Shown in pieces: positions 62,897-64,000 of a stretch of 64,000 nt of DNA. The position numbers were made by a program, and so were the translations under genes. The stretch is from Acidobacteriota bacterium. Its GTDB lineage: Bacteria; Acidobacteriota; Thermoanaerobaculia; Multivoradales; Multivoraceae. The stretch lies in contig QQVD01000068.1 of assembly GCA_003388555.1 (NCBI GenBank), positions 262,387 to 326,386 on the forward strand, written 5' to 3'. How positions within the stretch are numbered: position 1 is the first letter of the stretch; each line of letters starts with the position of its first letter. The notes below the pieces were generated by a model, which saw nothing but the letters and a program-made list of their open reading frames with translations, was not told the origin of the DNA and made no database searches.

Positions 62897-63814
62897 ATGC
62901 CCGAAGCCGACGCCACACCGAACGGCAAGCCCGCCCACCCCGGGAAACTCGGTGTCTGGACCTCGCTCGACACCCTCGCGGCGCCAGATGCCGCCGCCCT
63001 CGCGGCGCGCATCGACCGCTGGGGCTACTCGACTCTCTGGCTGCCCGAAGCCGTCGGCCGCGACCCCTTCAGCCTGATCGGTTTCCTCGCCGCGCACACC
63101 GAACGGCTCGCCTTCTCCACCGGCATCGCCAACATCTACGCCCGCGACGCGGTGCTCTTCAAGTCGATCGCCAAGACCCTCGGCGACGTGCTGCCCGGGC
63201 GCTTCATCCTCGGCCTCGGCGTCTCCCATCCGCACCTGGTGAAGGGCTTCCGCGGCCACGAGTGGGAGAAGCCGTTGGGCAAGATGCGCGCGGTGCTCGA
63301 AGGCATCGCCGAGGCCCGCTACCTCGGCCGCGAGCCCGAGCTCGAGCCGCCGATCGTGATCGCCGCACTGGGTCCCAAGATGCTCGAGCTCGCCGGCGAG
63401 CTGTGCGCCGGCGCCCACCCCTACCTGGTCACGCCCAGGCACACCGAGCAGGCGCGAGCGATCCTCGGCGACGGGCCCTGGCTGTGCCCCGAGCAGATGG
63501 TGCTGCTCGAGACCGACGCGGAGAAGGCGCGCACCCTGGCCAGAGGCCACCTCACCGTCTACCTGCGGGCGCCGAACTACCAGCGCAGCCTGCTCGAGCA
63601 GGGCTTCGACGAGAGCGACTTCGCCGATCCCAAGAAGCCCTCCGACCGCCTCGTCGACGCGCTCGTCGCCTGGGGCGACGAAGCCGCCATCCGCCAGCGC
63701 CTGCAGCAGCACTGGGACGCCGGCGCCGACCACGTCTGCATCCAGCCCTTCCGGCCCGACGGCGGCCTGGGGCCCGACGAGACCGCGCTCGAGGCGCTGG
63801 CGCCGGGACGGTGA
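62897..63814 (+). CDS. LLM-class (F420-type) oxidoreductase
   Basis: 305 residues, TIM-barrel of the luciferase-like monooxygenase class, most like the TIGR03620 subfamily that is predicted to use coenzyme F420. Blocks: KLGVWTSLDTLAAPDAAALA, GYSTLWLPEAVGRDPFSLIG, FSTGIANIYARDAVLFK, RFILGLGVSHPHLVKGFRGH, and PPIVIAALGPKMLELAGEL. The C-terminus has GADHVCIQPFRPDGG. RBS GGAGG lies 8 bases before the ATG. F420 biosynthesis genes are not in the window, so FMN use cannot be excluded. A G-rich heptamer array starts six bases after the stop. Confidence 0.85.
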   Translation: MPEADATPNGKPAHPGKLGVWTSLDTLAAPDAAALAARIDRWGYSTLWLPEAVGRDPFSLIGFLAAHTERLAFSTGIANIYARDAVLFKSIAKTLGDVLPGRFILGLGVSHPHLVKGFRGHEWEKPLGKMRAVLEGIAEARYLGREPELEPPIVIAALGPKMLELAGELCAGAHPYLVTPRHTEQARAILGDGPWLCPEQMVLLETDAEKARTLARGHLTVYLRAPNYQRSLLEQGFDESDFADPKKPSDRLVDALVAWGDEAAIRQRLQQHWDAGADHVCIQPFRPDGGLGPDETALEALAPGR

Positions 63815-64000
63815 GGAAGGGGGCTAGGGGTTGGGGATTGGGGGTTGGGGGTTGGGGGTTGGGGGTTGGGGGTTGGGGGTTGGGGGTTGGTTCGACCTCT
63901 CCGTCGTTGCCGTTTCTTCCCGAACCCGAATCTCGATCCCTGACCACCACCTCTGATGCTCCGCAGTCTTCCCGTCGGCCCTCTTCCCTGATCCCTGGCC
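63815..64000. other. 3' end of the window: repeat array and facing C-rich tract, no gene
   Basis: After the GGGGGTT array (to 63888) the remaining bases are pyrimidine-rich with CCCTGA/CCCTG units, so the layout resembles that at 45743-46025. No open frame is credible. Confidence 0.6.
63827..63888 (+). repeat. heptamer array GGGGGTT, 7 exact copies plus degenerate leading units
   Basis: Seven exact copies at 63840-63888, preceded by variants GGGGTT and GGGGATT from 63827. The strand has runs of four to five G every seven bases and is telomere-like in appearance; it could form quadruplexes. It lies 25 bases after the end of the LLM gene, with the G-rich strand in the coding sense. Confidence 0.95.

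Overview
The window is a GC-rich (roughly 70 percent), gene-dense bacterial chromosome segment with 52 protein-coding genes that I can support. It contains no rRNA, tRNA, CRISPR array, insertion sequence or phage gene. The gene set suggests an aerobic heterotroph of the Acidobacteriota (perhaps Thermoanaerobaculia-like): a VWFA-related protein, a fused E1 alpha/beta oxo-acid dehydrogenase, a Na+-NQR, a PAS protein with a CxxC tail and an F420-type LLM oxidoreductase. The phylum is my inference from content and style; no marker gene settles it.

Layout. 1-13540: mixed housekeeping and envelope genes (VWA protein, Tat-exported small subunit, pdxH, quinone-type reductase, a glycosyltransferase/membrane fusion, Thr/Ser dehydratase, a DUF98/chorismate-lyase-like protein, RNase D, nucleotidyltransferase-sulfatase-rarD unit). 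13883-21642: M23 peptidase, secA, guaB, trxA, ribF. 21646-28628: rimO, a CinA N-domain protein, enoyl-CoA hydratase, nfuA and the fused E1. 29235-36838: a complete sodium-pumping NADH:quinone oxidoreductase operon nqrABCDEF followed by its flavin transferase apbE and a 59-residue iron-delivery protein nqrM. 36919-45743: a phenylalanine/tyrosine degradation cluster (aminotransferase, hppD, hmgA, phhA, an uncharacterised gene, fahA) with a divergent Lrp-type regulator; no maleylacetoacetate isomerase is present. 46033-49735: a ThDP enzyme and two isocitrate-dehydrogenase-like genes. 49777-54236: NUDIX, a SelW-type selenoprotein, AlkA-like and SMUG1-like DNA glycosylases, a PAS protein and glyoxalase I. 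54373-62799: a DevBC-C-A type exporter whose ATPase carries a cyclic-nucleotide-binding domain, then a CbbQ/NorQ AAA ATPase and its NorD-type VWA partner. 62897-63814: LLM oxidoreductase.

The most notable element is at 50574-50813: a SelW/Rdx-family gene whose redox motif is Cys-Gly-Ser-UGA, with a hairpin just downstream that has the GGUCU apical loop of a bacterial SECIS. It reads through only if the UGA is selenocysteine. Other points of interest are three sites of G-rich heptamer repeats at gene 3' ends, 12-13 bp minisatellites upstream of three genes, a perfect CRP-type operator over a promoter-like sequence before nqrA, the unknown gene in the homogentisate operon, a cNMP-controlled exporter ATPase, and repeated NTGA stop/start overlaps that use TTG or CTG.

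Metabolically the pieces fit together: Phe/Tyr breakdown gives fumarate and acetoacetate, the fused E1 oxidises branched-chain or similar oxo-acids, and NADH from these routes would be oxidised by Na+-NQR, whose flavins and iron site are matured by ApbE and NqrM encoded in the same operon.
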